A DNA stretch of 64,000 bases from Hymenobacter sediminicola (lineage in GTDB: Bacteria > Bacteroidota > Bacteroidia > Cytophagales > Hymenobacteraceae): NCBI RefSeq assembly GCF_014250515.1, contig NZ_CP060202.1, positions 3,407,001-3,471,000 on the forward strand, given 5' to 3'. The position numbers and the translations under genes are program-made. Positions 53,348 to 60,993 of the stretch are shown piece by piece. The notes beneath the pieces were generated by a model. The model was not told the origin of the DNA and did not search any database. It saw only the letters and a list, made by a program, of their open reading frames with translations. Numbering within the stretch: the stretch's first letter is position 1; each line of letters opens with the position of its first letter.

Positions 53348-54409
53348 GTGCTTCATTTCGCTTTCCGTACTACAAGACTTACGGGGGCTCGGCGTTTCAA
53401 CTGCCTGCTGCCCCTTGTTCTGGCGCTACACTCCGTCCTGGCTAGTGCCCAAAACGTCCCGCTTGCCCTCCAGCCCATTAGTCTGCCCCAGGAAATTGCG
53501 GACCGTAACAATCAGTTTTCCGGGCTTTATATCCACCACCATCAGTTGCTCCTGCTGTCGGAAAGCCGCCTGCAGGAGCGCGCCGAGCCAAAAGTATATG
53601 GCTTGGACCTCGCCAGCCTCGACCGCCAGCTAGCTGGCCGCTCGAAAGAACTGGCCTATAAGAAATACACCATCCGAGGGCTGGATGCAGTGAGAACCAA
53701 GCTCGACAGCGCGGGCCCTATTTACGAAGGACTGGAAGGCCTTACGATGCTGGACGGTATGCTGTACTTTTCCATCGAAACAGCTACTGCTTCGGCGTAC
53801 TGCTATCTGGTGAGAGGACGCCTAGACGATGCCCAGGCTACCATCACGCTGGATAGCGGGTACCTACTGCCCCTGGCCAAACCGACTCTTCCCAACGGCA
53901 CGCACATCTACAATGCCGGTTTCGAGGGCCTGGAAAGCCACGGCCGGAACCTGTTGCTGCTCTTCGAATACAACTACTTCTCGCAAGGCAACTATGCCCT
54001 GGCATTGCCTGGTGCGGCAGCCACTGCTACTACTTTGCGCCACGTGCCGCTCCCCCCGGTGCCGTTCCGCGTAACGGATTTGGTACGGGAGGGCAAAAAC
54101 CGCTTCACTGCCATCAACTACTTCTACAACGGCCCCGATGACAGTGTGTACCGCCCCGCGCTTACCGACCCAACTACCCGCCTCATTCGGCAGGATTCCA
54201 GCTACCAGAACTACTGCCGGCTCATCATCCTACGCTACAAACGCCACGCACTGCGTTGGAAGCCGCTGTTTGAGCTGCCCAGAGAATACATGACGTACAA
54301 CTGGGAAGGGCTGGCGGCGCACCGTGGAGGATATTTTCTGATCAACGACAAATACGGTCCGTCCAATCAGTCTATCCTACTTTACGTCCGAAAAAAAGGC
54401 CGCAAGTAA
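53348..54409 (+). CDS. Secreted beta-propeller-like protein
   Basis: A 353-residue exported protein with a signal peptide ending in LASAQ near residue 35; the start is GTG at 53348. The mature protein has repeated strand motifs ending in Tyr or Leu (LYIHHHQLLLLSESRLQER, IYEGLEGLTMLDGMLYFSIE, FEGLESHGRNLLLLFEYNYF, NWEGLAAHRGGYFLINDKYG), a blade-like repeat around (Y/F)EGLE / NWEGLA. This resembles the esterase-like / phytase-like beta-propeller class (SdiA-regulated, PHY-type), which may have no enzyme activity. The ligand is unknown. It is a single gene. Confidence 0.75.
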   Translation: MLHFAFRTTRLTGARRFNCLLPLVLALHSVLASAQNVPLALQPISLPQEIADRNNQFSGLYIHHHQLLLLSESRLQERAEPKVYGLDLASLDRQLAGRSKELAYKKYTIRGLDAVRTKLDSAGPIYEGLEGLTMLDGMLYFSIETATASAYCYLVRGRLDDAQATITLDSGYLLPLAKPTLPNGTHIYNAGFEGLESHGRNLLLLFEYNYFSQGNYALALPGAAATATTLRHVPLPPVPFRVTDLVREGKNRFTAINYFYNGPDDSVYRPALTDPTTRLIRQDSSYQNYCRLIILRYKRHALRWKPLFELPREYMTYNWEGLAAHRGGYFLINDKYGPSNQSILLYVRKKGRK

Positions 54410-54598
54410 GCTTACGCCGAGTACCGTCTGTTCCTCTCAGGCCCTAGCATACCACATTCGTGTTGCCATCGGCAAGAAAAAGTGGCGGGCGGAGCAGAAG
54501 GTAGTAGTTGAATCTGAACGGGAGCCGTAAACACAACAGGCGCGGGCTTTTTCCGCGCTTCGCCCCGCGGCGAAACTCTGTACCCGGCATTTGCTTCC

Positions 54599-55297
54599 AT
54601 GCACAACTTCACTGTAGAACGCCTCACATTCGATACGCTTACTGAACTACCCAATTCCTGGCAGCCCGCTGACTACAAAGCCATTCTGCGCAAAACTGGC
54701 TACGACAACCCCGACGAAATTGCGGCCGACGAGTTGACTGCCATGGCCCAGATGGCCCTCACCGACCTAGAGCCGACCGAAGCGGCCCAACTGGTGCTGG
54801 AATACCTGTTTGAAGACCAGCTCAGCAGCGGCCAGATCGAAAACCTGGCCCACCAGATGCTGACCGAAAAACTGTGGGAAGAAAACCCTGAGCTAGACCA
54901 GCACGAAGGCTTTTTTAAAGCCACCCAACTGCTTTATACCGCCTACAACGGCAAGTTCCCTAGGGCTGAAGCTGTGCAGTTTCAGGTGCAGCTCACAGCT
55001 GAAAATTCCGAAGCCCTAGCCCTGTTCGATACCGCTCCGGAAGCGCCACTCCTGCGGCTGCTGGCCCAGGGCATGCCTGATAACACGCTGCTCAAACGCC
55101 TGTTTCACGAGCAGCTCGATGGCACAAGTTTCCCGGAAGCGCCCAACATCATCTGGCAGCTGACACCTTCGCAGAAAACGGCTACGTCTGTTGTGTTCGA
55201 GGCAGTCAGTTCGGCCTATTGGCTCGATGATTTCAAATATGCGGATACATACCAAGCCGCCACGCAACCCGACGTAACACCAGAAGAAGTTGCCTAA
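54599..55297 (+). CDS. Hypothetical helical acidic protein, 232 aa
   Basis: A 232-residue soluble acidic protein with no recognisable family. It consists of short helices with many Leu, Glu, Asp and Ala (EIAADELTAMAQMALTDLEP, EAAQLVLEYLFEDQLSSGQI, ENLAHQMLTEKLWEENPEL). The pattern is HEAT-like or all-alpha scaffold-like. The start at 54599 (MHNFTVERLTFDTLTELPNS) is the only reasonable ATG. It lies alone and ends 25 bp before a terminator. The 189-bp gap upstream has no visible feature. Confidence 0.7.
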   Translation: MHNFTVERLTFDTLTELPNSWQPADYKAILRKTGYDNPDEIAADELTAMAQMALTDLEPTEAAQLVLEYLFEDQLSSGQIENLAHQMLTEKLWEENPELDQHEGFFKATQLLYTAYNGKFPRAEAVQFQVQLTAENSEALALFDTAPEAPLLRLLAQGMPDNTLLKRLFHEQLDGTSFPEAPNIIWQLTPSQKTATSVVFEAVSSAYWLDDFKYADTYQAATQPDVTPEEVA

Positions 55298-55321
55298 CAT
55301 AGGCTGCTTCTTTAATAATTG

Positions 55322-55364
55322 AAAGCTACGAGGCAGGCCTATAGGGGGCTTGCCTCGTAGCTTT
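55322..55364 (+). terminator. Terminator of the 232-residue gene
   Basis: Perfect arms AAAGCTACGAGGCA and TGCCTCGTAGCTTT with a 15-nt loop. Confidence 0.8.
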
Positions 55365-55428
55365 TATAGCTGTTCCCCATATTTGCAGCTGTGTACTTGT
55401 CTACTCATCAAATCCTTCCCCTAGCTAT

Positions 55429-55836
55429 ATGACCACCTCACTAAAGCGCGGCGATGGTAGCGTGTACCTTACCGTGGAGCGCAACCGGCCGGCCGGCTGG
55501 ATTCATGCCCGCTGGTACGGTCGCCAGACGCTGAGCACTGTGATAGACGGCGGCCTGACCTATGTCGACATGCTCCGCGAAGAACCCTGCTCGAAACTGC
55601 TCAACGACCACCGTGACCTGATTGGCACCTTCACCGACGCCAACGACTGGATTGAACAGGTCTGGACTCCGCTCATTATGGGGGCCGGGCTGCGCTCTTT
55701 CGCTCAAGTGCTTTCCCCCGATATTTTCGGCCAGCTTTCCATCGAGAATCTGCAGCTCCGCATCGGTGGCTTGCTTCACATGCACATGTTTGATAGCTTA
55801 GAATCGGCTCAGATCTGGCTGCAGGACCAAGAATAG
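55429..55836 (+). CDS. STAS/SpoIIAA-like protein
   Basis: A 135-residue protein resembling the SpoIIAA-like (STAS/SEC14) domain proteins that are common in Bacteroidota: strand-helix-strand order with YVDMLREEPCSKLLNDHRDL, IGTFTDANDWIEQVWTPLIM, and a final AGLRSFAQVLSPDIFGQLSI, DSLESAQIWLQDQE. No phosphorylatable Ser in the usual position is clear. It might bind a lipid or act as a regulatory partner, but the function is unknown. It lies in a gap between two terminators and is monocistronic. Confidence 0.7.
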   Translation: MTTSLKRGDGSVYLTVERNRPAGWIHARWYGRQTLSTVIDGGLTYVDMLREEPCSKLLNDHRDLIGTFTDANDWIEQVWTPLIMGAGLRSFAQVLSPDIFGQLSIENLQLRIGGLLHMHMFDSLESAQIWLQDQE

Positions 55837-55896
55837 ACCGTCCTCATAATTACTTTCATCATTCTATACATTCTAAGATCAGCTGTCTACACCAGT

Positions 55897-56964
55897 ATGC
55901 CTATTCGATATAGTATCTCCCGATTTCGGGCATACAGCACCATGTTAGCGTTGGTCAGCAGTATTGCCAGCGCCCAGGCCCAGACGCTGGAAGAAGCCGG
56001 CAAGCTTTACATGAGCGGCCAGTTGGACCAGCTTATCGCGCAGGGCGAAGCATCATTGCGCAAAAACGACCAGCAGCCTATTCTGCACCTGTTTGTGGGC
56101 CGGGCCTACGCCGACCAGAACCGTTTCTCAGAGGCAATTCCGCACTTGGAGAAGAGCCGCCAGGCCCCCGCCGGCACCGATGGCGTGAAAGTGTGGAGCC
56201 TGGGCTATTTGGGCACTTCCTACTATTTCACCGACCAGCCAGGCAAAGCGCAAATGGCCTTGGAAGAGTGCGTGGCCCTCAACAACACCCAAAACGCCAC
56301 CAAATATGCCCAGCGTCGACTGCAGGGCTACCAACTGCTGCCGTTTTATGCGGGCTGGAAAGTGGTGGAAACGGCGCATCTGCGGCTGCACTTCCAGTCG
56401 CCGGAGCAGGTGCCGGACCTGGCGCAGTACGCCGCCGAGCGGGAGCAAGCATATCAGGCCATCAGCCAGAAATTTCCGGCTTCGCTTGCCAAGAAAATCG
56501 ACTTCTACGTCTGGAACAACAAGGCCGATGCCAAGCCGATGCTGCAGCGGGAGTTGGGATTTGCCGTGCCGGAAGCCATGCTGCTGAATGCTCGCCAGGG
56601 CCAGACCCGGGGCCACGAGCTTGCGCACGTGCTGGTGCAGCACAGCCTGCAGCCAGCCCAGCGGGCTAAGCTGATTAACGAGGGAATTGCGGTATACCTG
56701 GACCAGACCAGCACCAACCGCATGCAACGCGCCCGGCAGTTCGCGCAGGGCCGCGCCGATGTGTGGCGCCTCTGGGAGCACCCTGAAGAAGCCGATGAGG
56801 CGCAGCTGTACGCCGTGGGTGGGGCGTTGCTGGAATATCTGGCGGCCCATGCCACACCCGAGCAGTTCCGGGCCCTCCTGAAAGACCAGCGGGCTGATGC
56901 CAACCGCGCAACGCTGGGGCCGTTGGTAGCTGCTTTCGAGCAGGAGTTGGCTAAACCAGAATAA
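55897..56964 (+). CDS. Exported TPR protein with gluzincin (MA) peptidase domain
   Basis: A 355-residue exported protein. The signal peptide ends in AQAQT near residue 29. Residues 30-150 form three TPR-like helical repeats (LHLFVGRAYADQNRFSEAIP, WSLGYLGTSYYFTDQPGKAQ). The C-terminal domain is a zinc peptidase of the MA clan: HELAHVLVQH with His240, Glu241 and His244, and the third ligand Glu262 in NEGIAVYLDQ. All catalytic residues are present, so it should be active. The substrate is unknown. It ends 17 bp before the convergent stop of the pectinesterase gene. Confidence 0.88.
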   Translation: MPIRYSISRFRAYSTMLALVSSIASAQAQTLEEAGKLYMSGQLDQLIAQGEASLRKNDQQPILHLFVGRAYADQNRFSEAIPHLEKSRQAPAGTDGVKVWSLGYLGTSYYFTDQPGKAQMALEECVALNNTQNATKYAQRRLQGYQLLPFYAGWKVVETAHLRLHFQSPEQVPDLAQYAAEREQAYQAISQKFPASLAKKIDFYVWNNKADAKPMLQRELGFAVPEAMLLNARQGQTRGHELAHVLVQHSLQPAQRAKLINEGIAVYLDQTSTNRMQRARQFAQGRADVWRLWEHPEEADEAQLYAVGGALLEYLAAHATPEQFRALLKDQRADANRATLGPLVAAFEQELAKPE

Positions 56965-56981
56965 GCCCGTGTTGAGCGGCG

Positions 56982-57932
56982 CTATTTGCCCGGGTTCCAA
57001 GGTTGCTGACTAGCGAAGATGCGCTTGGGCGTATACTGTTTTGCTTCTTTGCCGGTGAGTTGCCGGGCCCATTTCACCCGCTTATCCGGAGCTGCGCCAG
57101 GGCCGGTGGAACGGTACTCGGCGTAGCGGGCGGTTTTCTCGTTTTCGGGGTTCTTCCAGTTGTCCCAGCCTTCGGGCCGGATGTGCGGGCCCATGTAGGT
57201 GCGCACGTACACCGCGCTGCCATACGGCCGCCACGGCCGCCCCAACGACACATTAGTGGCCAGCGCGGCATCAGCTTCCAGCCGGCAATCCAGGAACACG
57301 AAGCCGTAGGGTTGCTCCTGCGGCGTGGAAGCCGCCGTGATATGGGAGTTCTTCTTGCTGACGATGGTGCAATGGTCGAAGACGGCCGTGCTGGCCCCGA
57401 AGATGAAGTCGGTGGTGCCTTCGATGTGGCAGTTCTGAAAGTACTGACGGCTGTGCGCAGTAGCCAGAAACAGCGTGTCCTGGTCGCCGAGGACGCGGCA
57501 GTTGCGGAATGTGCACCGGTCGGCTTCTACGTGCAAAGCCACAGCTTGCCCGGCCGTGCGGCCGGCCGTGTTCTGGAACGTCAGATTTTCGGCCGTGAAG
57601 TCGGCGCCCTGAATCAGGACAGAGTGCGAGGTGTAGGTGTTGATGGCGCCTTTGCCGCTGTGGTCGTCGAAAGTGAGAATGGTCTGGTCCCGGTCGTCGC
57701 CGATGAGCGAGATACGCACTTTCAGCACCGGCACCAGCTTTTCCTTATACACGCCCTTCCGGATGCGAATCACGGTGCGGTTCGGCGACTGGTTGGGCAC
57801 GGCATCAATGGCCTCCTGCACCGTCCGAAACTGCCCGCTCCCGTCCTGCGCCACCACTATTTCGGCGGCCGGCCGGGCATGCGCGGCGAGGGCGAACAGG
57901 AAAAGCAGCAGGCTGAGTACAGTGGATTTCAT
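56982..57932 (-). CDS. Pectinesterase (carbohydrate esterase family 8), copy 1
   Basis: A 316-residue exported enzyme that removes methyl groups from pectin. The start at 57932 (MKSTVLSLLLFLFALAAHAR) gives the signal peptide; the ATG at 58085 would add a Cys/Pro-rich leader. Family motifs: IVVAQDGSGQFRTVQEAIDA, GQAVALHVEADRCTFRNC, VLGDQDTLFLATAHSRQYF with the first catalytic Asp, EGTTDFIFGASTAVFDHC with the second Asp, and SLGRPWRPYGSAVYVRTYMG with the catalytic Arg. Residue spacing fits the right-handed beta-helix fold. It is the third gene of a minus-strand operon after an SGNH hydrolase and another pectinesterase. Confidence 0.94.
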   Translation of the reverse strand: MKSTVLSLLLFLFALAAHARPAAEIVVAQDGSGQFRTVQEAIDAVPNQSPNRTVIRIRKGVYKEKLVPVLKVRISLIGDDRDQTILTFDDHSGKGAINTYTSHSVLIQGADFTAENLTFQNTAGRTAGQAVALHVEADRCTFRNCRVLGDQDTLFLATAHSRQYFQNCHIEGTTDFIFGASTAVFDHCTIVSKKNSHITAASTPQEQPYGFVFLDCRLEADAALATNVSLGRPWRPYGSAVYVRTYMGPHIRPEGWDNWKNPENEKTARYAEYRSTGPGAAPDKRVKWARQLTGKEAKQYTPKRIFASQQPWNPGK

Positions 57933-57975
57933 GGGTAAGCGGGGCAAACTGCTTGTTGGCGTTGAATAGTGGAGG

Positions 57976-58938
57976 CTACTCTTTGGTCGGGTCCCAGCCG
58001 CGCAGCACGTTGGGCAGGGTGTACTGCTTGGCTTCTGCTTCGGTGAGCTGCTTGGCCCACGCCACCCGCTTAGCGGGCACCGCACCGGGGCCGCGGCTCT
58101 GGTACTCAGCGTAGCGGGCGGTTTGCTTGTTGCTTTCCTTCTCCCAATGGTCCCAGCCTTCGGGTTTGATCTGCTTGCCCAGCTCGCAGCTCAGGAACAC
58201 CGTTTTGGCATAAGGCCGCCAGGGCCGGCCAAGGTAGAAACTGCCAGCCGGCGCGTCGCCGGTGATTCTGCACCGGTTGAACACGTAACCGTAGCGGGTG
58301 CTGTCGGGCGTAGAGGCGGCCGTCACGAAGCCACTGGTTTTGCAGAAAATGGTGCAGCCCTCAAACCACGCCGTGCTGCTGCCAAAGATGAAGTCCACGG
58401 TGCCTTCGATGTAGCAGTCCTGATAGTATTGGCGACTGCCGTAGCCGTAGGTATACAGTGTATCCTGAAAACCCAGGAAGCGGCAGTTTTTGAACCGGGC
58501 TTTGTCGCCGGATACCCACAGAGCTACGGCCTGCCCCACCGGCCCCGATGAATTCTGGAACGTGAGGTTTTCGGCCGTGAAGTCGGGGCCGTAGATGTAG
58601 CAGCTAGCCGAGCCGGACGTGCCTTTATCTTCGCCGAAGATGTTTTTCTTCTGGTTGTAGTCGTCGTAGGCGAGGATGGTTTTCTCCCGGTCCTCGCCCA
58701 CAATTTTCACGAAATGCTTGGAGCCTGCCAGAATTAGCTTCTCCTTATAGACTCCCTTTTTGATGAAGATAGTCGTGACTTTCTTCCGGAAATCGGGCAC
58801 GGCGTTGAAGGCTTCCTGCACCGTCCGGAATTGCCCGCTGCCATCCTGCGCCACTACAAAATCATAGGATGGCACGGCACCAAACGCCTGGCCCAGCGTG
58901 AGCCAGCTCAGGACCAGCAGAAGCAATACATTTCTCAT
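57976..58938 (-). CDS. Pectinesterase (carbohydrate esterase family 8), copy 2
   Basis: A 320-residue exported pectin methylesterase, paralogous to its downstream neighbour. The start at 58938 (MRNVLLLLVLSWLTLGQAFG) gives the signal; a TTG two codons upstream is the only extension. Motifs: FVVAQDGSGQFRTVQEAFNA, FLGFQDTLYTYGYGSRQYY (Gly-Phe-Gln-Asp instead of Gly-Asp-Gln-Asp), EGTVDFIFGSSTAWFEGC and YLGRPWRPYAKTVFLSCELG. The catalytic Asp, Asp and Arg are kept. It lies 11 bp after the SGNH hydrolase gene and 43 bp before copy 1. Confidence 0.94.
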   Translation of the reverse strand: MRNVLLLLVLSWLTLGQAFGAVPSYDFVVAQDGSGQFRTVQEAFNAVPDFRKKVTTIFIKKGVYKEKLILAGSKHFVKIVGEDREKTILAYDDYNQKKNIFGEDKGTSGSASCYIYGPDFTAENLTFQNSSGPVGQAVALWVSGDKARFKNCRFLGFQDTLYTYGYGSRQYYQDCYIEGTVDFIFGSSTAWFEGCTIFCKTSGFVTAASTPDSTRYGYVFNRCRITGDAPAGSFYLGRPWRPYAKTVFLSCELGKQIKPEGWDHWEKESNKQTARYAEYQSRGPGAVPAKRVAWAKQLTEAEAKQYTLPNVLRGWDPTKE

Positions 58939-58949
58939 TAGCAACAGCT

Positions 58950-59735
58950 TTAGCGGGCCTGCGGGTCCACGGTTTTCTTCACTTCCTGCCGCACAATCCG
59001 GTCGGCCAGCTCCAGCTTGAGCCGGCGGATATCGGCTAGCACGAGCTGTGCCATCTTGCGGGCGCCCAACTCCGAAAAGTGCGTGTTGTCGTCGCGGCCG
59101 GCGGGGTAGTTAGGATGCTCGCCTGGGGCCAGCTGGTTGAAGAGCAGCTTCGAGTTATCCACGCCAAACTCCTGTAGCAGCGCCTGGCTAGTCTGGTCTA
59201 GGTCAATGAGGGGCACGCCCTGCTCCTGCGCTACCGTGCGCACAATGCCCGAATACACGGTGTGCGTGCCCTCCACCTTGCCGGCTGCATCAAATTTGCG
59301 CCGCGCCACCGGCGTCAGAAGCACCGGCGTGGCTTTTTTGGCGCGGGTTTCAGTAATGAAACGCACCAGATTTGCCTTGTAGTCGGCTTCGGGCGTGTAG
59401 CTGCGCTTGGTGGGCACCTCGTCGTTGCGCCCGAACTGAATCAGCACATAGTCGCCGGGCTTCAGGGCGTCGGCCACGGGCTGCCAACGGTTTTCGGCTA
59501 TGAACGACTTGGTGCTACGGCCATTTTGGGCCCGGTTGTCAACAGTTACCGTTTCGTCAAAAAACACTGTAAATGGCATTCCCCACCCCGTTTCCGGGTA
59601 GTACCGGCGCTCCTTTATGGACATGGTAGAGTCGCCGATGAGGTAGACGGTGATTTTGGCAGGTGGTGCCGGCGCAAAAGCCAGCAACACGAGTAATAAC
59701 AGCCCCCAAAGGGCTTTATCGAGTCTACATCTCAT
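58950..59735 (-). CDS. SGNH hydrolase, rhamnogalacturonan acetylesterase-like
   Basis: A 261-residue exported esterase that removes acetyl groups from pectin rhamnogalacturonan. The start at 59735 (MRCRLDKALWGLLLLVLLAF) gives the signal. The four SGNH blocks are all present: Ser36 in YLIGDSTMSI, Gly72 in AQNGRSTKS, Asn104 in QFGRNDEVP (Arg instead of His before Asn), and Asp216-x-x-His219 in DDNTHFSELGA. This is carbohydrate esterase family 12-like. It is the first gene of the pectin operon, so acetyl and methyl removal are encoded together. No pectate lyase is in the window. Confidence 0.9.
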   Translation of the reverse strand: MRCRLDKALWGLLLLVLLAFAPAPPAKITVYLIGDSTMSIKERRYYPETGWGMPFTVFFDETVTVDNRAQNGRSTKSFIAENRWQPVADALKPGDYVLIQFGRNDEVPTKRSYTPEADYKANLVRFITETRAKKATPVLLTPVARRKFDAAGKVEGTHTVYSGIVRTVAQEQGVPLIDLDQTSQALLQEFGVDNSKLLFNQLAPGEHPNYPAGRDDNTHFSELGARKMAQLVLADIRRLKLELADRIVRQEVKKTVDPQAR

Positions 59736-59917
59736 GCAAAACGGGTGGGGTGGCGGGAGCTTACAACAGACATAATACTGCAAACCCACCGCTTACCGGC
59801 ACCAATTCTGAGCTATTTCCGCGCAAACGTTGCCGGGAACGTTGCCACGTGCTGGCAGTAGGCCACACACAAAAGGTATCTGATAGAAAGCGTAGGGTCT
59901 TCCGCCCTGAAACCGTA

Positions 59918-59949
59918 CAAAAAAGCCCGTCCAACCGGCCGGGCTTTTG
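59918..59949 (-). terminator. Terminator of fabI
   Basis: On the minus strand CAAAAGCCCGGCCGG and GGACGGGCTTTTTTG form a hairpin with a T run, 20 bp after the fabI stop. The 234-bp gap to the pectin operon start shows nothing else except the operon promoter region. Confidence 0.8.
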
Positions 59950-59969
59950 ATTTATCGGGCGTCAGAAAC

Positions 59970-60791
59970 CTACGAATTGGCTTTCGACATCAACTCCACG
60001 ATTTCCTCCGAGATGCCGGTGGTGCTGAAGCCGCCGTCGTGCATGAGGTTCTGCATGGTCACGTAGCGGGTCAGGTCCGAAAACAGCGAAATGCAGTAGT
60101 CGGCGCAGGCTTCGGCCGGAGCGTTGCCTAGCGGCGAGAGGCGGTTGGCGTACTCGTAGAAAGCATCGAAGCCACTGATACCAGTACCGGCCGTCGTTTT
60201 GGTCGGCGACTGTGAAATGGTGTTCACGCGCACTTTTTTGAGCTTGCCGAGGCGCTGGCCGTAGCTACGGGCAATGCTTTCGAGCACCGCTTTAGCCTGC
60301 GACATATCCGTGTAGTCAAGGAAAGCGCGCTGCGCGGCAATGTATGACAGCGCTACAGCCGAACCCCATTCGTTGAAGGCATCCTGCTTTTCGGCCACAG
60401 CCAGCATCTTATGGAAAGACAGCGCCGACACGTCCAGAGTCTTCTGGAACCACTCGTAGTTCAACTCGCCGTAGTGCTTGCCCTTGCGGATGTTGGCGCT
60501 CATGCCAATGCTGTGCAGCACGAAGTCCAGCTTGCCACCAAAGTGCTCCTGCGCACCGCTGAACAGCTTTTCCAGGTCCTCCATAGAAGTAGCATCGGCC
60601 GGAATGATGGGCGCGTTGCACTGCTCGGCGAGCTTGTTGATTTCGCCCATGCGCATGGCCAGCGGGGCATTGGTAAGTACAATGCGGGCACCTTCGGCGT
60701 GGGCCTTAAGCGCTACTTTCCAAGCAATGGATTCTTCGTTCAGCGCGCCGGAAATGATACCGACTTTGCCCGCGAGCAGGTTACTAGCCAT
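59970..60791 (-). CDS. fabI: Enoyl-ACP reductase FabI
   Basis: A 273-residue NADH-dependent enzyme for the last step of each fatty acid elongation cycle. The start at 60791 (MASNLLAGKVGIISGALNEE) is typical; the open frame upstream from 60893 includes a false membrane segment and overlaps a REP-like element. Motifs: GKVGIISGALNEESIAW (nucleotide binding), LDFVLHSIGMS, and the catalytic Tyr and Lys in LDYTDMSQAKAVLESIARSY. RVNTISQSPTKTTAGTGISG is the substrate-binding loop. It lies next to recN, an arrangement I recall as common in Bacteroidota. Confidence 0.95.
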   Translation of the reverse strand: MASNLLAGKVGIISGALNEESIAWKVALKAHAEGARIVLTNAPLAMRMGEINKLAEQCNAPIIPADATSMEDLEKLFSGAQEHFGGKLDFVLHSIGMSANIRKGKHYGELNYEWFQKTLDVSALSFHKMLAVAEKQDAFNEWGSAVALSYIAAQRAFLDYTDMSQAKAVLESIARSYGQRLGKLKKVRVNTISQSPTKTTAGTGISGFDAFYEYANRLSPLGNAPAEACADYCISLFSDLTRYVTMQNLMHDGGFSTTGISEEIVELMSKANS

Positions 60792-60882
60792 ATAGGGAGT
60801 GGGGAAATGTTGACGTTTGAAGTACAAAAGAGGCAAAAAAATAAAGAATGTAATACCAAGAGCAGTACATCCTGCTAAAAAC

Positions 60883-60976
60883 AGCGTCATCACGGGTACA
60901 GCCGGGGAATCTCATTGGTGCAGTAAATGAGTTTACCACTCCAGCGAGATTCCCCGGCTGCGTCCGGAATGACGCT
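60883..60976. repeat. REP-like inverted-repeat element, type 2
   Basis: A 94-bp element with outer arms AGCGTCAT (60883-60890) and ATGACGCT (60969-60976), and long inner arms with ACAGCCGGGGAATCTC and GAGATTCCCCGGCTGCG, so most of the element pairs with itself. The GTCAT end and size match the type 1 element at 48325-48417, while the inner sequence differs. It lies between recN (stop) and fabI (start) on the minus strand. Confidence 0.65.
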
Positions 60977-60993
60977 GCTAATTTTCTTTTCCC

